64,000 bases of DNA from Gryllotalpicola daejeonensis (GTDB lineage: Bacteria > Actinomycetota > Actinomycetes > Actinomycetales > Microbacteriaceae), in assembly GCF_039538145.1 (NCBI RefSeq), contig NZ_BAABBV010000001.1, positions 558,001-622,000 on the forward strand. The letters are read 5' to 3'. A model generated the notes under the pieces. The model saw only the letters and a program-made list of their open reading frames with translations. It had not been told where the DNA came from and did no database searches. Made by a program: the position numbers and the translations under genes. Positions 1 to 7,151 of the stretch are shown here, in pieces (within the stretch, counting starts at the first letter, position 1; each line of letters opens with the position of its first letter).

Positions 1-562
1 CTTGCGGAGCCTCGATGGCGAATTCGTATTCGCTGCTCGTCTTGGACGAGAGGCCGAGCGAGCCGGTACCGCTCGCGGCTTGGAATGTCAGCGAGTTGAG
101 TGCGGCAGACTCGCCACCAGTCGAGCCGACGCCGTAGCGCACTGCGCCATCGCTGTTACTCAGTTCGATCCACGATCCCGCGTCGCCGGCGGTGGTGCTG
201 ATGCTTTGCGCGATGGACAGGGAAACGCCCGTGTAGACGTTGCCGCCGAGCGTGTACGTGCCGCCGTCGACAGATCCAACAACCCATCCGGCACCTGCAA
301 GCGCGCCCATGCCGGTTTCGGTGATGTCATCGAGATCGGCGGACACGAACGCATTGCTGGCGGCGTCACGCGCCAGATATATCGCGTCGAAAGTGAACTT
401 CGTTGTGCCGAACTGGTCGCCGGGCGACACGTACGGGGAACCCGCGTCGATGATCCAGCACGGCGGTTGGAAGTTGTCCGGAACGTACGGCAGGGCGCGC
501 CGACCCGTGGCCGAGGCCAGAAGGTCGGCAACGCCCTGCCGAATGTCGCCCAGTGCGCTCAA
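1..562 (-). CDS. Phage tail-terminator-like protein, 3' end outside window
   Basis: A minus-strand frame stays open from a TTG at 560-562 to the window edge, about 187 codons. There is no ATG near the beginning. I chose the TTG because it overlaps the TGA of the upstream connector gene (559-561), the coupling used through this late operon. Residues 1 to about 120 resemble the small tail-terminator or tail-completion proteins that follow the connector in HK97-type siphoviruses. These normally cap the tail tube and join it to the head. Such proteins usually end near this length, but here the frame runs on for at least 65 Ser/Thr/Gly-rich residues. The role is inferred mainly from position. Confidence 0.55.
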   Translation of the reverse strand, partial: MSALGDIRQGVADLLASATGRRALPYVPDNFQPPCWIIDAGSPYVSPGDQFGTTKFTFDAIYLARDAASNAFVSADLDDITETGMGALAGAGWVVGSVDGGTYTLGGNVYTGVSLSIAQSISTTAGDAGSWIELSNSDGAVRYGVGSTGGESAALNSLTFQAASGTGSLGLSSKTSSEYEFAIEAPQ

Positions 563-873
563 CGGAACCCCGCCCCCAGATACGGGCGCAGGACCGCACG
601 TGCGGCAATGCGCGGATCACGCGCCTGCCGCACGGCACCGGATGAGCCGGAAAGGTCAGCGAACTGCACAACACCGTTCTTCACGTTCTTGCGGTTGTAC
701 AGTTCCGCGGCCATCTCGGTAACCGCCTGATCGAGCACGTCACCGGGAACAGTGCGCGTGCCCACCATCTCCCCCACGAACGTCTGTGCGCGGGTGAGGC
801 AGGTGTCGACGAACGCATCCTCGGAGTCGGGAACCCCGAGGTACGTCGCGAGATCAGAAGCGGTCACAGTCAT
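559..873 (-). CDS. Phage head-tail connector protein, gp6-like
   Basis: This 104-residue protein fits the length and mostly helical character of the HK97 gp6-like connector family (Phage_connect_1), which forms a ring under the portal and joins the head to the tail. The N-terminus carries the family-like start TASDLATYLGVPDSED, followed by helices with acidic and hydrophobic faces and VTEMAAELYNRKN near the middle. It sits directly after the capsid gene (2-bp gap) and overlaps the next tail gene, which is the standard order for these phages. The ATG at 873 is the only good start. Family call is by pattern and context, not by a search. Confidence 0.75.
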   Translation of the reverse strand: MTVTASDLATYLGVPDSEDAFVDTCLTRAQTFVGEMVGTRTVPGDVLDQAVTEMAAELYNRKNVKNGVVQFADLSGSSGAVRQARDPRIAARAVLRPYLGAGFR

Positions 874-875
874 GG

Positions 876-1691
876 TCAGCTCGCCGAGATGGTGACCGGG
901 ACGATGCCCTCAGGCTGGGTCACGACAGGCACTCCGTACCGATAAACCGCGAGCTGCTGCGACAGGTCGAACACGGACGTGTTGGAGAGCTGCACGAGGC
1001 CCGACAGGTAGCGGGTGATCGAGGTCGAGGCGGCGAACGCGGCGGTGCCGTCAGTCGCGCCGGTGTCCGCGATGACGGTGACGCCCGACAGATTGCCCGA
1101 CAGACCGGGCAGGTTCAGCGTGCCGATCGTGTTCGAGCCGGTACCGGTCACGTCCATGAGCGGGCGACCGGTCGTGTCGTTGAAGTTCTTCAGCTTGAGG
1201 AACACATCCTTGGAGACGACAAGGGTTCCAAGGGGCAGAGCCACCGACTCGAAGACCTCGGCGGCGTTCACCACGGCGTCAGTCCAGTCGCTGAACGTCG
1301 AAGCGCCGAGAGTCGCACCGAGCGCAACATCGGTCGGCGCGGCAGCGACAGCCGACGCGAAGGTGCTGCGCAGAACCGCCTTCTCGCGCGCGGCGGCGGC
1401 GAGGGTCAGACCGGTGATCGTGGTGTTGAGGACCGCGACGGATGAACGCTCGGCCTCGCGAATCGTGAGCGCGGCGGCACCCGCATAGGTGAGCACGTTG
1501 GCGCTCTTTTTCTGAAAAGTGATCTTGCCCGGGGCCAGCGTGCTGCCCTCGGTGTACGGCTCGACATCAAGCGTGTTCGCGCTGATCACCGCGTACTCAA
1601 CCGTGTCGCCCTCGGCGGGCAGCGCGGCAGTCGGGAAGATGTCGGCGAGCGCGTTGCTTGAACCGTCATAGATGCGCGACAGGTCGCCCAG
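876..1691 (-). CDS. HK97-fold major capsid protein, lacking its own start
   Basis: The frame encodes an HK97-type major capsid protein of about 271 residues (LGDLSRIYDG at the start, TIREAERSSVAVLNTTITG near residue 75, VTQPEGIVPV at the end). It follows the protease frame directly and in the same phase, separated only by the TGA at 1692-1694. No ATG, GTG or TTG occurs before a GTG at 1589, which would remove the first 34 conserved residues. Many actinophages carry protease and capsid as one polypeptide in which this position is Trp (PAW-x-GDL). I therefore read the region as the capsid half of a broken or readthrough fusion gene. Without readthrough or reversion, a full capsid subunit cannot be made from any normal start. 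Confidence 0.8.
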   Translation of the reverse strand: MGDLSRIYDGSSNALADIFPTAALPAEGDTVEYAVISANTLDVEPYTEGSTLAPGKITFQKKSANVLTYAGAAALTIREAERSSVAVLNTTITGLTLAAAAREKAVLRSTFASAVAAAPTDVALGATLGASTFSDWTDAVVNAAEVFESVALPLGTLVVSKDVFLKLKNFNDTTGRPLMDVTGTGSNTIGTLNLPGLSGNLSGVTVIADTGATDGTAAFAASTSITRYLSGLVQLSNTSVFDLSQQLAVYRYGVPVVTQPEGIVPVTISAS

Positions 1692-1694
1692 TCA
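1692..1694 (-). other. In-frame TGA splitting the protease-capsid fusion
   Basis: The minus-strand codons read AAC CCG GCA TGA CTG GGC GAC. Sequence on both sides belongs to one conserved polypeptide in related actinophages, where a Trp codon (TGG) occupies this position. One G-to-A change in the third base explains the stop. The context TGA-CTG begins with C, which is known to favour leaky termination, so low-level readthrough is possible. Confidence 0.7.
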
Positions 1695-2495
1695 TGCCGG
1701 GTTGTTCACGGTGTCAGCGCTGGTGCCGCCCGTGTATGCCCGCTTGACGGTTTCGGTGTAGGCGGCGCGGGTTGCTTCGTCGCCGGCGACAATCGCCTTG
1801 ATGATCTCGCCCGCGCTGCGGCGGTCGATGGCCTGCTCGGGCTTGGCGAGGCCTGCGAGCTGCACGCTGAAACGGCGCTCGATGTCCTCTGCGGTCGCGT
1901 CCAAGTCGGCGCGGGTGATGGTGTCCTCAGCCATTGCTGAATCCTCCGTATCTGCGCCAGCGGCGCGTTTGGTTGCCGAAACGGCGGTTGCCGCCTCGGG
2001 GGTCTGAGAGCGCACGGCGGTGACCTTCGCATCGTCATAAGCCGGGAACGGCACGAGCGAGACTTCGCGTACGCGGATCTGGGTCCGGGTGACAGTCACA
2101 GCGCCGGTGTCAGGGTCGGTGGTCACGGTGTCTTCCAGCGGCTCGAAGCCGATCGACATGCGATCGAGCACGCCGTCCTGAAGGAGCGTGTACGCCTCAT
2201 CGCCTCGCGGGGTCTGCGAGATCGAGCCGGTCACCTGCCAGCCATCCGGCGTGTCAGAGAACGCGGTGATGCGCCCAATCGGGTCGTCATGTCTCCAGAA
2301 CACGAGCGGCATGTCATCGGAGGCGTTGACGACGGCCCCGGGTGCCACCTGCTCGCTGTACGCGTCGCCCCACCAGTCGCTGATGCTCACTGGCGTGTTG
2401 AAAGGGACCGCGATACCCGTGAAGGTGCGCTCACCGGTTCCGCTGTCGTCGGCGGGTGCGATAGCCGCCTCGCGGATAAGTAGTTGGTACGTCAT
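1692..2495 (-). CDS. Prohead protease (U35 family) plus capsid delta region
   Basis: This is a 267-residue caudovirus prohead protease, which trims scaffold and capsid during head maturation. FWRHDDPIGR near residue 70 supplies the likely catalytic His. DRMSIGFEP near residue 110 supplies the nucleophilic Ser, and VSLVPFPAYDDA near residue 145 is the conserved end of the fold. From the Met at 1934 (MAEDTITRADLDATAEDIER) the protein changes to a helical segment typical of the capsid delta (scaffolding) domain. That means capsid sequence begins inside this frame. It ends in VNNPA at a TGA, immediately followed in phase by the capsid core. The start overlaps the portal stop (ATGA, 2492-2495). 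Confidence 0.85.
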   Translation of the reverse strand: MTYQLLIREAAIAPADDSGTGERTFTGIAVPFNTPVSISDWWGDAYSEQVAPGAVVNASDDMPLVFWRHDDPIGRITAFSDTPDGWQVTGSISQTPRGDEAYTLLQDGVLDRMSIGFEPLEDTVTTDPDTGAVTVTRTQIRVREVSLVPFPAYDDAKVTAVRSQTPEAATAVSATKRAAGADTEDSAMAEDTITRADLDATAEDIERRFSVQLAGLAKPEQAIDRRSAGEIIKAIVAGDEATRAAYTETVKRAYTGGTSADTVNNPA

Positions 2496-3652
2496 TCGGT
2501 CTCTCCATCGCTCGGGGCGGTAGGGGCGGGTACGGCGTCGATGCCGTCAACGGGAGGCAGGTTCTCTGCGGCACGAACCTCGCTGCGGAGCATCCAGCCC
2601 GCCGAGATCGCAGACGCGTATGCGGCGTATCGCGTGGTCGTGTCGGCGCGCAGCAGGCCTTCCACGTCGAAGCGCGCCGTGGTGCCGCGCGGCAGAAGCC
2701 ACGAGAACGCCTCTTCGATCTCGCGGTAGAAGTTGCTGAGGCCGAAGCGCACGAACTGCGACCACATCTGAACCACGTTCGAATAGGTCATTGACCCGCC
2801 GGCGGCGGGCGCGTCGATGAGCGCCCCGGGGATGCCGAACAGCCGCGCAACTTCATTGGTGTCGTACTGGCGACCTTCGATCCACTGCGCATCCACAGCG
2901 GTCAGGCTCGTGTCATTCCACGTCGCGCCGCCCGTCAGAAGGGCGATGTCGTTGTCGGCCTGCATCGACTCGATCCATGCCGTTTTCGCCTGGTCGATCT
3001 GGTCGTCGTCCAGGAACTCATTGACCGACAGATAGCCGCGCTGAGGTGTCGGGCCGTTGAAGCGCGCCGAGGCGAAATCGCGCGCATCGATAGCCCCGCG
3101 AAGGCCCCGCTGGTCGGCCTGAATCGGCCCGAGGCCGTACGGGTCGCCGGGAAGGCGCAGAAGAGCCAGGTGGTACACCTGATCGGGCGTGAGCGTCTGG
3201 CCGTTCCAGTTGTAGCCGGTGACGGTGCCGTCCTGAGTCCACGTGATCGTGACCATTCGCGGATCGAGCACCTTGACGTTCTGCACGCGCCCGAATGCAT
3301 CCTTGGTCACCAGCCAATAGGCGTTGCCGTGAAGCGCGAGCCCGGTAGCGGTCTGCTCGATGAACGCGGCGCGCGACTGGCTAATATCCGGCTGACGAAT
3401 CCACACCGGGGCGTCGATGATGTCGGAGCCGCGCAGAACCTCGATGTCCATCTGCCCGAGCGCGGTCGTGATGATCGACACACACCGGTACGCGGCGGCG
3501 AGGCCGAGGGCATCATGCGGGCGGACGGCCTGAATCTGCTGCTTCCAGGTCGGGACCTGCGTCGGTGCGGCATCCTCTGCGTCTGAACGACGCTGAACGG
3601 GCGCGCTGTCGGCACCGATGAGGACATCCCCGAGGGAGCGCCAAAACCCCAA
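2492..3652 (-). CDS. Phage portal protein, HK97 family
   Basis: This 386-residue portal protein forms the dodecameric DNA channel at one head vertex. Features of the family include AAYRCVSIITTALGQM near residue 50, LHGNAYWLV near 105, the repeated LPGDPYGLGP segment near 170 and RLFGIPGALID with SMTYSNV near 270-285. It begins with TTG at 3652, preceded by the strong ribosome site AGGAAGGA, so I keep that start although no ATG is present. It lies between the large terminase and the protease and overlaps the protease start by 4 bp. The start region lies in a nested inverted repeat described separately. Confidence 0.9.
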   Translation of the reverse strand: MGFWRSLGDVLIGADSAPVQRRSDAEDAAPTQVPTWKQQIQAVRPHDALGLAAAYRCVSIITTALGQMDIEVLRGSDIIDAPVWIRQPDISQSRAAFIEQTATGLALHGNAYWLVTKDAFGRVQNVKVLDPRMVTITWTQDGTVTGYNWNGQTLTPDQVYHLALLRLPGDPYGLGPIQADQRGLRGAIDARDFASARFNGPTPQRGYLSVNEFLDDDQIDQAKTAWIESMQADNDIALLTGGATWNDTSLTAVDAQWIEGRQYDTNEVARLFGIPGALIDAPAAGGSMTYSNVVQMWSQFVRFGLSNFYREIEEAFSWLLPRGTTARFDVEGLLRADTTTRYAAYASAISAGWMLRSEVRAAENLPPVDGIDAVPAPTAPSDGETE

Positions 3653-3715
3653 ACCTGAATCCTTCCTGAGCGGATACTGACAGTTTCCCTCAGGAATGCA
3701 TGATGTATTCAGGTT
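3652..3715 (-). promoter_or_regulatory. Nested inverted repeat covering the portal start site
   Basis: Outer arms AACCTGAAT (3652-3660) and ATTCAGGTT (3707-3715) enclose inner arms TTCCTGAG (3663-3670) and CTCAGGAA (3689-3696). On the minus-strand transcript the 3' arms contain the portal ribosome site AGGAAGGA and part of the TTG start. A folded transcript would bury them. It fills most of the 72-bp gap after the large terminase. Control of portal translation is my inference. Confidence 0.45.
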
Positions 3716-3724
3716 CGGCGGCGG

Positions 3725-5149
3725 CTACCTGATCACGCTCCCGCGCGGCCTCTGCGTCTCGGCAGCCCAGGCAGCTTGCGCGGTGGCGCGGACCGCATCG
3801 ATTCCGAACCGCGAACCCTTCCGCACGGCGATGCGCCACCCGTCCGTGCCATAGCTCTTGCGGGTCGCCCCGGCGATCTGCATGGCGAGCAGCGCATCGC
3901 CGCCATGGCGGATCGCGTCGCGCATGACCTTCGAGTAGAGCCCCGAGTCGGCGGCAAGTACGTCTGCGATGTGAGCCTCGATCACGCGCAGACCGCGCCG
4001 TCTCAGTTCTTCCGCCAACGCCTTGCCGTTGCGCGAATCGACCACGAACCCCTCGCACCGGTGGCCTCTGTTGAGCCTGGCGCACGCGTCCGCGATCTCG
4101 CGCACGGTCGGCTGCGTGAACCATGCGGCGAGTTCGGTGCGGGTAACGTCGCCGTCTTTGGCCGCTACAGCGACAGTCGCAAAGTCAAGATTCGCGGGCG
4201 CTTCCACAGCCGCCCACAGCGGTCCGGCCGGCCACTCGGCGCGGGTCGCCAGTGCCGCCCACTTCGCGCCGGGGAACAGATCGTCGGAAGCCCCCTTCTT
4301 CACGAAGCGGTTGAAATGAAACTGAACAATGTGCTCGTCAGGATGCCCGCGCACCATCGACGTGAACGCGACGGGGTCGACAAGCCCCGCATGCAGGATC
4401 GGATTGCAGGTGCGCAGCTTCTCCAAGAGCGCCGTATCGTCGGCGGGCACGGTATCGTCTTCCGCCTCGAAGATCCACGCCCCGAGTCTCGTGTCCGGGT
4501 CTTCAAACGCCTTCGCGGCCCGCTCATACAGGTGGTTCAGCAGCTCGCTCTTCTGCGTGCCCGCCGTGGTAACGCCGAAGACGATCGCGTTGTCGCGCCC
4601 GCCCGTGCCCGAGGTCAGCGCACCCCAGAGGTTCAGCGGCAGAAGGTGGCATTCGTCCACGATGCCGAACGAGATCGCGAGACCCTGAAGGCTCGCATCC
4701 TTCGACGGCTTGACGGCGTAAGAGCGTCCGTCGCCGCGAATCCCGCGCGTGCCGGTAGCCTTCAGCATCCGCGACAGTTCGGGCGTGCGATTGACCGCGT
4801 TGCGCACGCGGTCATAAATCACGTTTGCCTGCTCGACCGATGAGGCAATGCCGATGACCAGCGCATCCCGCTGCATGAGCAGCGCCATCAGCGACACAGC
4901 GGCGGAAAGCTCGCTTTTGCCGTTCTGCCGGGGCACGGACAGGAACGCCGACTGGTACCGCAGCACGCCCGCCTTCGGATGCCCTGCCGGGTACACCTCG
5001 AACAGCGCCCGGACGATGTCGCGCTGCCAGCCGGCGAGCACCTTCCCGTACGCGGTGCGCCACACGGAATCGATGACCGGGAACCACCGATCCGCCGCGC
5101 TCGGGTAGTCCTCGGACAGTGGCGCGGTGAAGCGCCTAGGCCTGAGCAT
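3725..5149 (-). CDS. Terminase large subunit
   Basis: This 474-residue protein is the packaging motor ATPase and nuclease. The ATPase domain shows a Walker A-like SVPRQNGKSE at residues 71-80, Walker B GIVDECHL near 162-169 and the coupling motif TTAGT near 193. The C-terminal nuclease half carries acidic positions in LDFATVAV (near 310), FVVDSRNGK (near 365) and FGIDAV (near 450), consistent with an RNase H-like metal site. Length is normal for the family. The ATG at 5149 overlaps the end of the small-terminase gene by 14 bp. The portal gene follows after a 72-bp gap. No damage is visible. Confidence 0.93.
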   Translation of the reverse strand: MLRPRRFTAPLSEDYPSAADRWFPVIDSVWRTAYGKVLAGWQRDIVRALFEVYPAGHPKAGVLRYQSAFLSVPRQNGKSELSAAVSLMALLMQRDALVIGIASSVEQANVIYDRVRNAVNRTPELSRMLKATGTRGIRGDGRSYAVKPSKDASLQGLAISFGIVDECHLLPLNLWGALTSGTGGRDNAIVFGVTTAGTQKSELLNHLYERAAKAFEDPDTRLGAWIFEAEDDTVPADDTALLEKLRTCNPILHAGLVDPVAFTSMVRGHPDEHIVQFHFNRFVKKGASDDLFPGAKWAALATRAEWPAGPLWAAVEAPANLDFATVAVAAKDGDVTRTELAAWFTQPTVREIADACARLNRGHRCEGFVVDSRNGKALAEELRRRGLRVIEAHIADVLAADSGLYSKVMRDAIRHGGDALLAMQIAGATRKSYGTDGWRIAVRKGSRFGIDAVRATAQAAWAAETQRPRGSVIR

Positions 5150-5387
5150 CGCGCAGCAGAGCTGTGAGTTCCGACTCGGCGGGCGGTTCGTCGGCGGTCA
5201 CGCGCTTGAGCAGGGAGCGGTACGTCAGCCCATACTGAGCGATGAGCGCGGGCGTGAGGTTGCCGGAGTCGAGTTCGCTCGCCAGGACTTCCAGAGTCGC
5301 CACAGCCGGGGCGTCCGCATCTGACAAGCGCCCCTTGGCGGAACGTTTGAATCTATTGACAGCGGTCGTGAACTTACGGGCGGGCAT
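5136..5387 (-). CDS. Probable terminase small subunit
   Basis: This 83-residue basic-then-acidic protein lies just upstream of the large terminase and overlaps it by 14 bp, the usual place for the DNA-recognition subunit of the packaging machine. The sequence is short for that family. It has a Lys/Arg-rich N-terminus (FTTAVNRFKRSAKGR), then a helical segment with LASELDSGNLTPALIAQYGLTYRSLL that could form a small helix-turn-helix. I see no motif that proves the assignment, so it rests on location, size and charge. It could be another small packaging accessory protein. Confidence 0.6.
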   Translation of the reverse strand: MPARKFTTAVNRFKRSAKGRLSDADAPAVATLEVLASELDSGNLTPALIAQYGLTYRSLLKRVTADEPPAESELTALLRDAQA

Positions 5388-5426
5388 CTGCGTCCTTCAG
5401 ATATTTGGCGGCTCGGTTTTGCGCAG

Positions 5427-5457
5427 AAAAAAAAGCGCGGGGGATCGCCAGACCCCT
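5427..5457 (-). terminator. Weak intrinsic terminator between HNH and small terminase
   Basis: On the minus strand a short GGGG...CCCC stem (5453-5456 with 5440-5443) is followed by GCGC and a run of eight T (5434-5427). It sits in the 89-bp gap (5388-5476) between the HNH gene and the small terminase, and could thin transcription before the packaging genes. The stem is short, so confidence is low. Nothing else is seen in this gap. Confidence 0.35.
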
Positions 5458-5476
5458 CATCAGAAAAAGCCCCAGG

Positions 5477-5758
5477 TCACGCAGCATTTATCCACCTCGG
5501 ATTCGTGCCGCTGACCCGCGCGAACTCGCGGTCTTGCCGTGAAGTGTTGCATTTTGCACACGCGACTCTGAGATTCCAGTCGTCGTCGGTCCCCCCTGCC
5601 GCGACCGGCACGATGTGGTCGACCTGGCGCTCACGCTCAGGCAGCGACAGCAGATCCACGCCGCCGCACCAACCGATCTGACACACGTAGCCGTCACGTT
5701 CGAGGATGCGCAGACGGGTCTGCTTCCAGGCGTATGAGTGCCGAGTGTCCCCGATCAC
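5477..5758 (-). CDS. HNH endonuclease
   Basis: This 93-residue protein has a complete HNH nuclease core. RLRILERDGYVCQI supplies the first metal-binding side, VDHIVPVAAGGTDDDWNLRVAC holds the DH pair with the central Asn, and CAKCNTSR ends the fold. HNH proteins beside the terminase genes are common in HK97-type phages and have been shown in some of them to assist terminase cutting at cos or pac sites. The start is a GTG at 5758 overlapping the TGA of the preceding gene (GTGA). Its position just before the terminase genes fits a packaging role rather than a selfish homing function. Confidence 0.88.
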   Translation of the reverse strand: MIGDTRHSYAWKQTRLRILERDGYVCQIGWCGGVDLLSLPERERQVDHIVPVAAGGTDDDWNLRVACAKCNTSRQDREFARVSGTNPRWINAA

Positions 5759-6000
5759 CAGCCGCCCCCGAAGTCGGTGAACTCGAACTCGCCAGCGAGA
5801 TCGTGAACCTCACGCGCGTGCCGCATCGCGTCGGAGGCGAGCGAGATGCCGGACAGCGAACCGGCGTGCGGGTGCTGCGTGTCCGGGCACGCCAGGCATA
5901 GCCAGTCCGATGACAGTCCGGTGAGCTTCACGACGACCGGGCCGAGCGTCATCGTGGCGCGGTGGCTCGCCTCGGCCGCGAGCTGCGTGGCGGTGGTCAC
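5755..6000 (-). CDS. Small phage protein, function unknown
   Basis: This 81-residue protein begins at a GTG (6000) overlapping the upstream TGA (GTGA) and ends overlapping the HNH start in the same way. That strict coupling is the main reason to accept it. The sequence holds LSSDWLCLACPDTQHPHAG and DAMRHAREVHD. The Cys-x2-Cys and following His residues (AMRHAREVH) look like a single C2H2-type zinc knuckle, perhaps for nucleic-acid binding. I do not recognise a named family. It belongs to a run of three small zinc-motif genes upstream of the packaging genes. Confidence 0.55.
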   Translation of the reverse strand: MTTATQLAAEASHRATMTLGPVVVKLTGLSSDWLCLACPDTQHPHAGSLSGISLASDAMRHAREVHDLAGEFEFTDFGGGW

Positions 6001-6359
6001 AGCAGGCCCCATTCCAGCAGGCGCAGAGTTTGCCCCGAACCGCGGTCGATCCTGTGCTGCACGAGTACCGCCAGGCGTTCGGCCTGCCGCTGAATACGCG
6101 CCTGCTTCGCTTCCTCCCACGCGGCCACAGCGAGACGGTCACGCTCGGCCTGCGCGGCTGAGACCTTCGGTGCGCGGCGCTTCGGCTTGGGCTTCGCGGC
6201 GCGTGGTACACGCGGCCTGGGGGCGTGCGTGCGGCGATACCAGTCCATGTTCCGTGCGTTCTTGAACTTGCGCTGGCACTCGACGCAGCGCTTGGAGACG
6301 GAAGGACGGTCGGCCATTGCATCCGCTGACCCGCAATCGATGCAAGCCCGTTCAGTCAT
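5997..6359 (-). CDS. Small zinc-ribbon-like, basic phage protein
   Basis: This 120-residue protein starts at ATG 6359, overlapping the TGA of the previous gene, and ends in a GTGA overlap with the next. The first 30 residues hold two Cys-x2-Cys pairs (CIDCG and CVECQ) 16 residues apart, a zinc-ribbon arrangement. A strongly basic middle follows (PRVPRAAKPKPKRRAPK), then a helix rich in Ala, Glu and Arg (AWEEAKQARIQRQAERLAVL). This looks like a small DNA- or RNA-binding protein. I cannot name it. The frame reads further upstream but that part overlaps the neighbouring gene. Confidence 0.6.
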   Translation of the reverse strand: MTERACIDCGSADAMADRPSVSKRCVECQRKFKNARNMDWYRRTHAPRPRVPRAAKPKPKRRAPKVSAAQAERDRLAVAAWEEAKQARIQRQAERLAVLVQHRIDRGSGQTLRLLEWGLL

Positions 6360-6705
6360 TGCCGGCCGCCTTCTTACGGGCCCGATATCGCGCCGAAGCT
6401 CTAGCTTCGTTGGCGCGCAGGATCTCCACCCTGTGCTCGATGCAGTATTTCCGCAGGCCGAGCGCTTCTCCGTCGCATCCGTCGACCACACACACCTGCG
6501 ACGGCGGTTCGCGATGCGCCGCGTACCACGCTGCCGTGCGCGCTCGTGCTGCCTCGCGTGCGCCCGGCTTGTCGCGGTAGACAGCCGCACGCGCTCGGTG
6601 ATCTGCGCGGATTGCCTCTTGCCTGTGCTCGTCGCACCACTTGTATCGATGATTCGGGAGCACGGCTTCGCATCCGTCGATCGCGCACACCTTCACAGTT
6701 GCCAT
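6352..6705 (-). CDS. Small phage protein with duplicated Cys/His motif
   Basis: This 117-residue protein carries the same metal-binding unit twice: VCAIDGCE...KWCDEHR in the first 30 residues and VCVVDGCD...KYCIEHR near residues 70-92. Each unit is C-x4-C, a gap of 12 to 13, then C-x2-H. The repeats are joined by an Arg/Ala-rich helix and a second such helix ends the protein (ASARYRARKKAA). Two zinc-binding fingers flanked by basic helices suggest nucleic-acid binding. It is the first gene of the minus-strand late operon, next to the putative origin. No family recognised. Confidence 0.65.
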   Translation of the reverse strand: MATVKVCAIDGCEAVLPNHRYKWCDEHRQEAIRADHRARAAVYRDKPGAREAARARTAAWYAAHREPPSQVCVVDGCDGEALGLRKYCIEHRVEILRANEARASARYRARKKAAGND

Positions 6706-6765
6706 ATGCCGACTGTATGGCAGTCATTCAGCATGCTCCCAGGTTCTACGGATATGTCGGCAAAA

Positions 6766-7027
6766 CAGGACGTTAGGACGTTAGGACGTTAGGACGCGCA
6801 TTAGCAGGGGAAGAGAAAAGAGGGGGAATATATATAAACAAACAACAAATTATCTTCCCGTGTAGTCTTCCCCGAGCATCAGGACGGCGTCCTAACGTCC
6901 TGCTCGTTACATAATCGTGATATCGGCCCGATGGGTACTCATACGGTTTCTTCGGATGCTCAATAGTTTGCCTCGGTATCGCTCGATTGTTAGGACGAGC
7001 AGGACACCTGATTTCGCGCCGTCCTAA
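6766..7027. other. Iteron-like repeats and AT-rich tract, candidate phage origin
   Basis: The octamer TTAGGACG occurs three times in perfect tandem (6773-6780, 6781-6788, 6789-6796) and again at 6990-6997. It is inverted at 6888-6895 and 7020-7027. A separate 11-bp inverted pair is GTCCTGCTCGT (6897-6907) and ACGAGCAGGAC (6995-7005). Between them, about 6811-6862 is strikingly AT-rich for this genome. The region separates divergent modules and precedes the primase-helicase operon. I see no credible gene in 6706-7151. Binding by the replication protein or a repressor is inferred. Confidence 0.6.
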
Positions 7028-7094
7028 CCCGGAACAGCGCAACAAGTTCGTGGTCCTATCTATGTACGGCGTTCTCAACAGCAGCCGAGCAACC

Positions 7095-7144
7095 ACCCGC
7101 CGGGTGGGAACCGAGTTGAGACGGTTTCCGCTCCGGCGGGTTTT
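7095..7144 (+). terminator. Hairpin with T-run just before the replication operon
   Basis: ACCCGCCGG (7095-7103) pairs with CCGGCGGGT (7133-7141), and a partial inner pairing GGGAACCG with CGGTTTCC extends the stem. TTTT follows at 7141-7144. It has the form of an intrinsic terminator on the plus strand only 8 bp before the first replication gene. It would act as an attenuator of that operon or end a short transcript from the origin region. The 10-mer TTCTCAACAG occurs on both sides (7072-7081, 7158-7167). Confidence 0.5.
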
Positions 7145-7151
7145 CTCGTAG

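Noticed and set aside
2..730. Plus-strand frame of about 240 codons at the left edge
   Set aside because: It lies opposite the connector and tail genes, which are coupled by overlapping stops and starts in a consistent minus-strand operon.
6773..6796. Three tandem TTAGGACG units as a CRISPR or transposon end
   Set aside because: The units are contiguous 8-mers without spacers, and there is no transposase or target-site duplication nearby.
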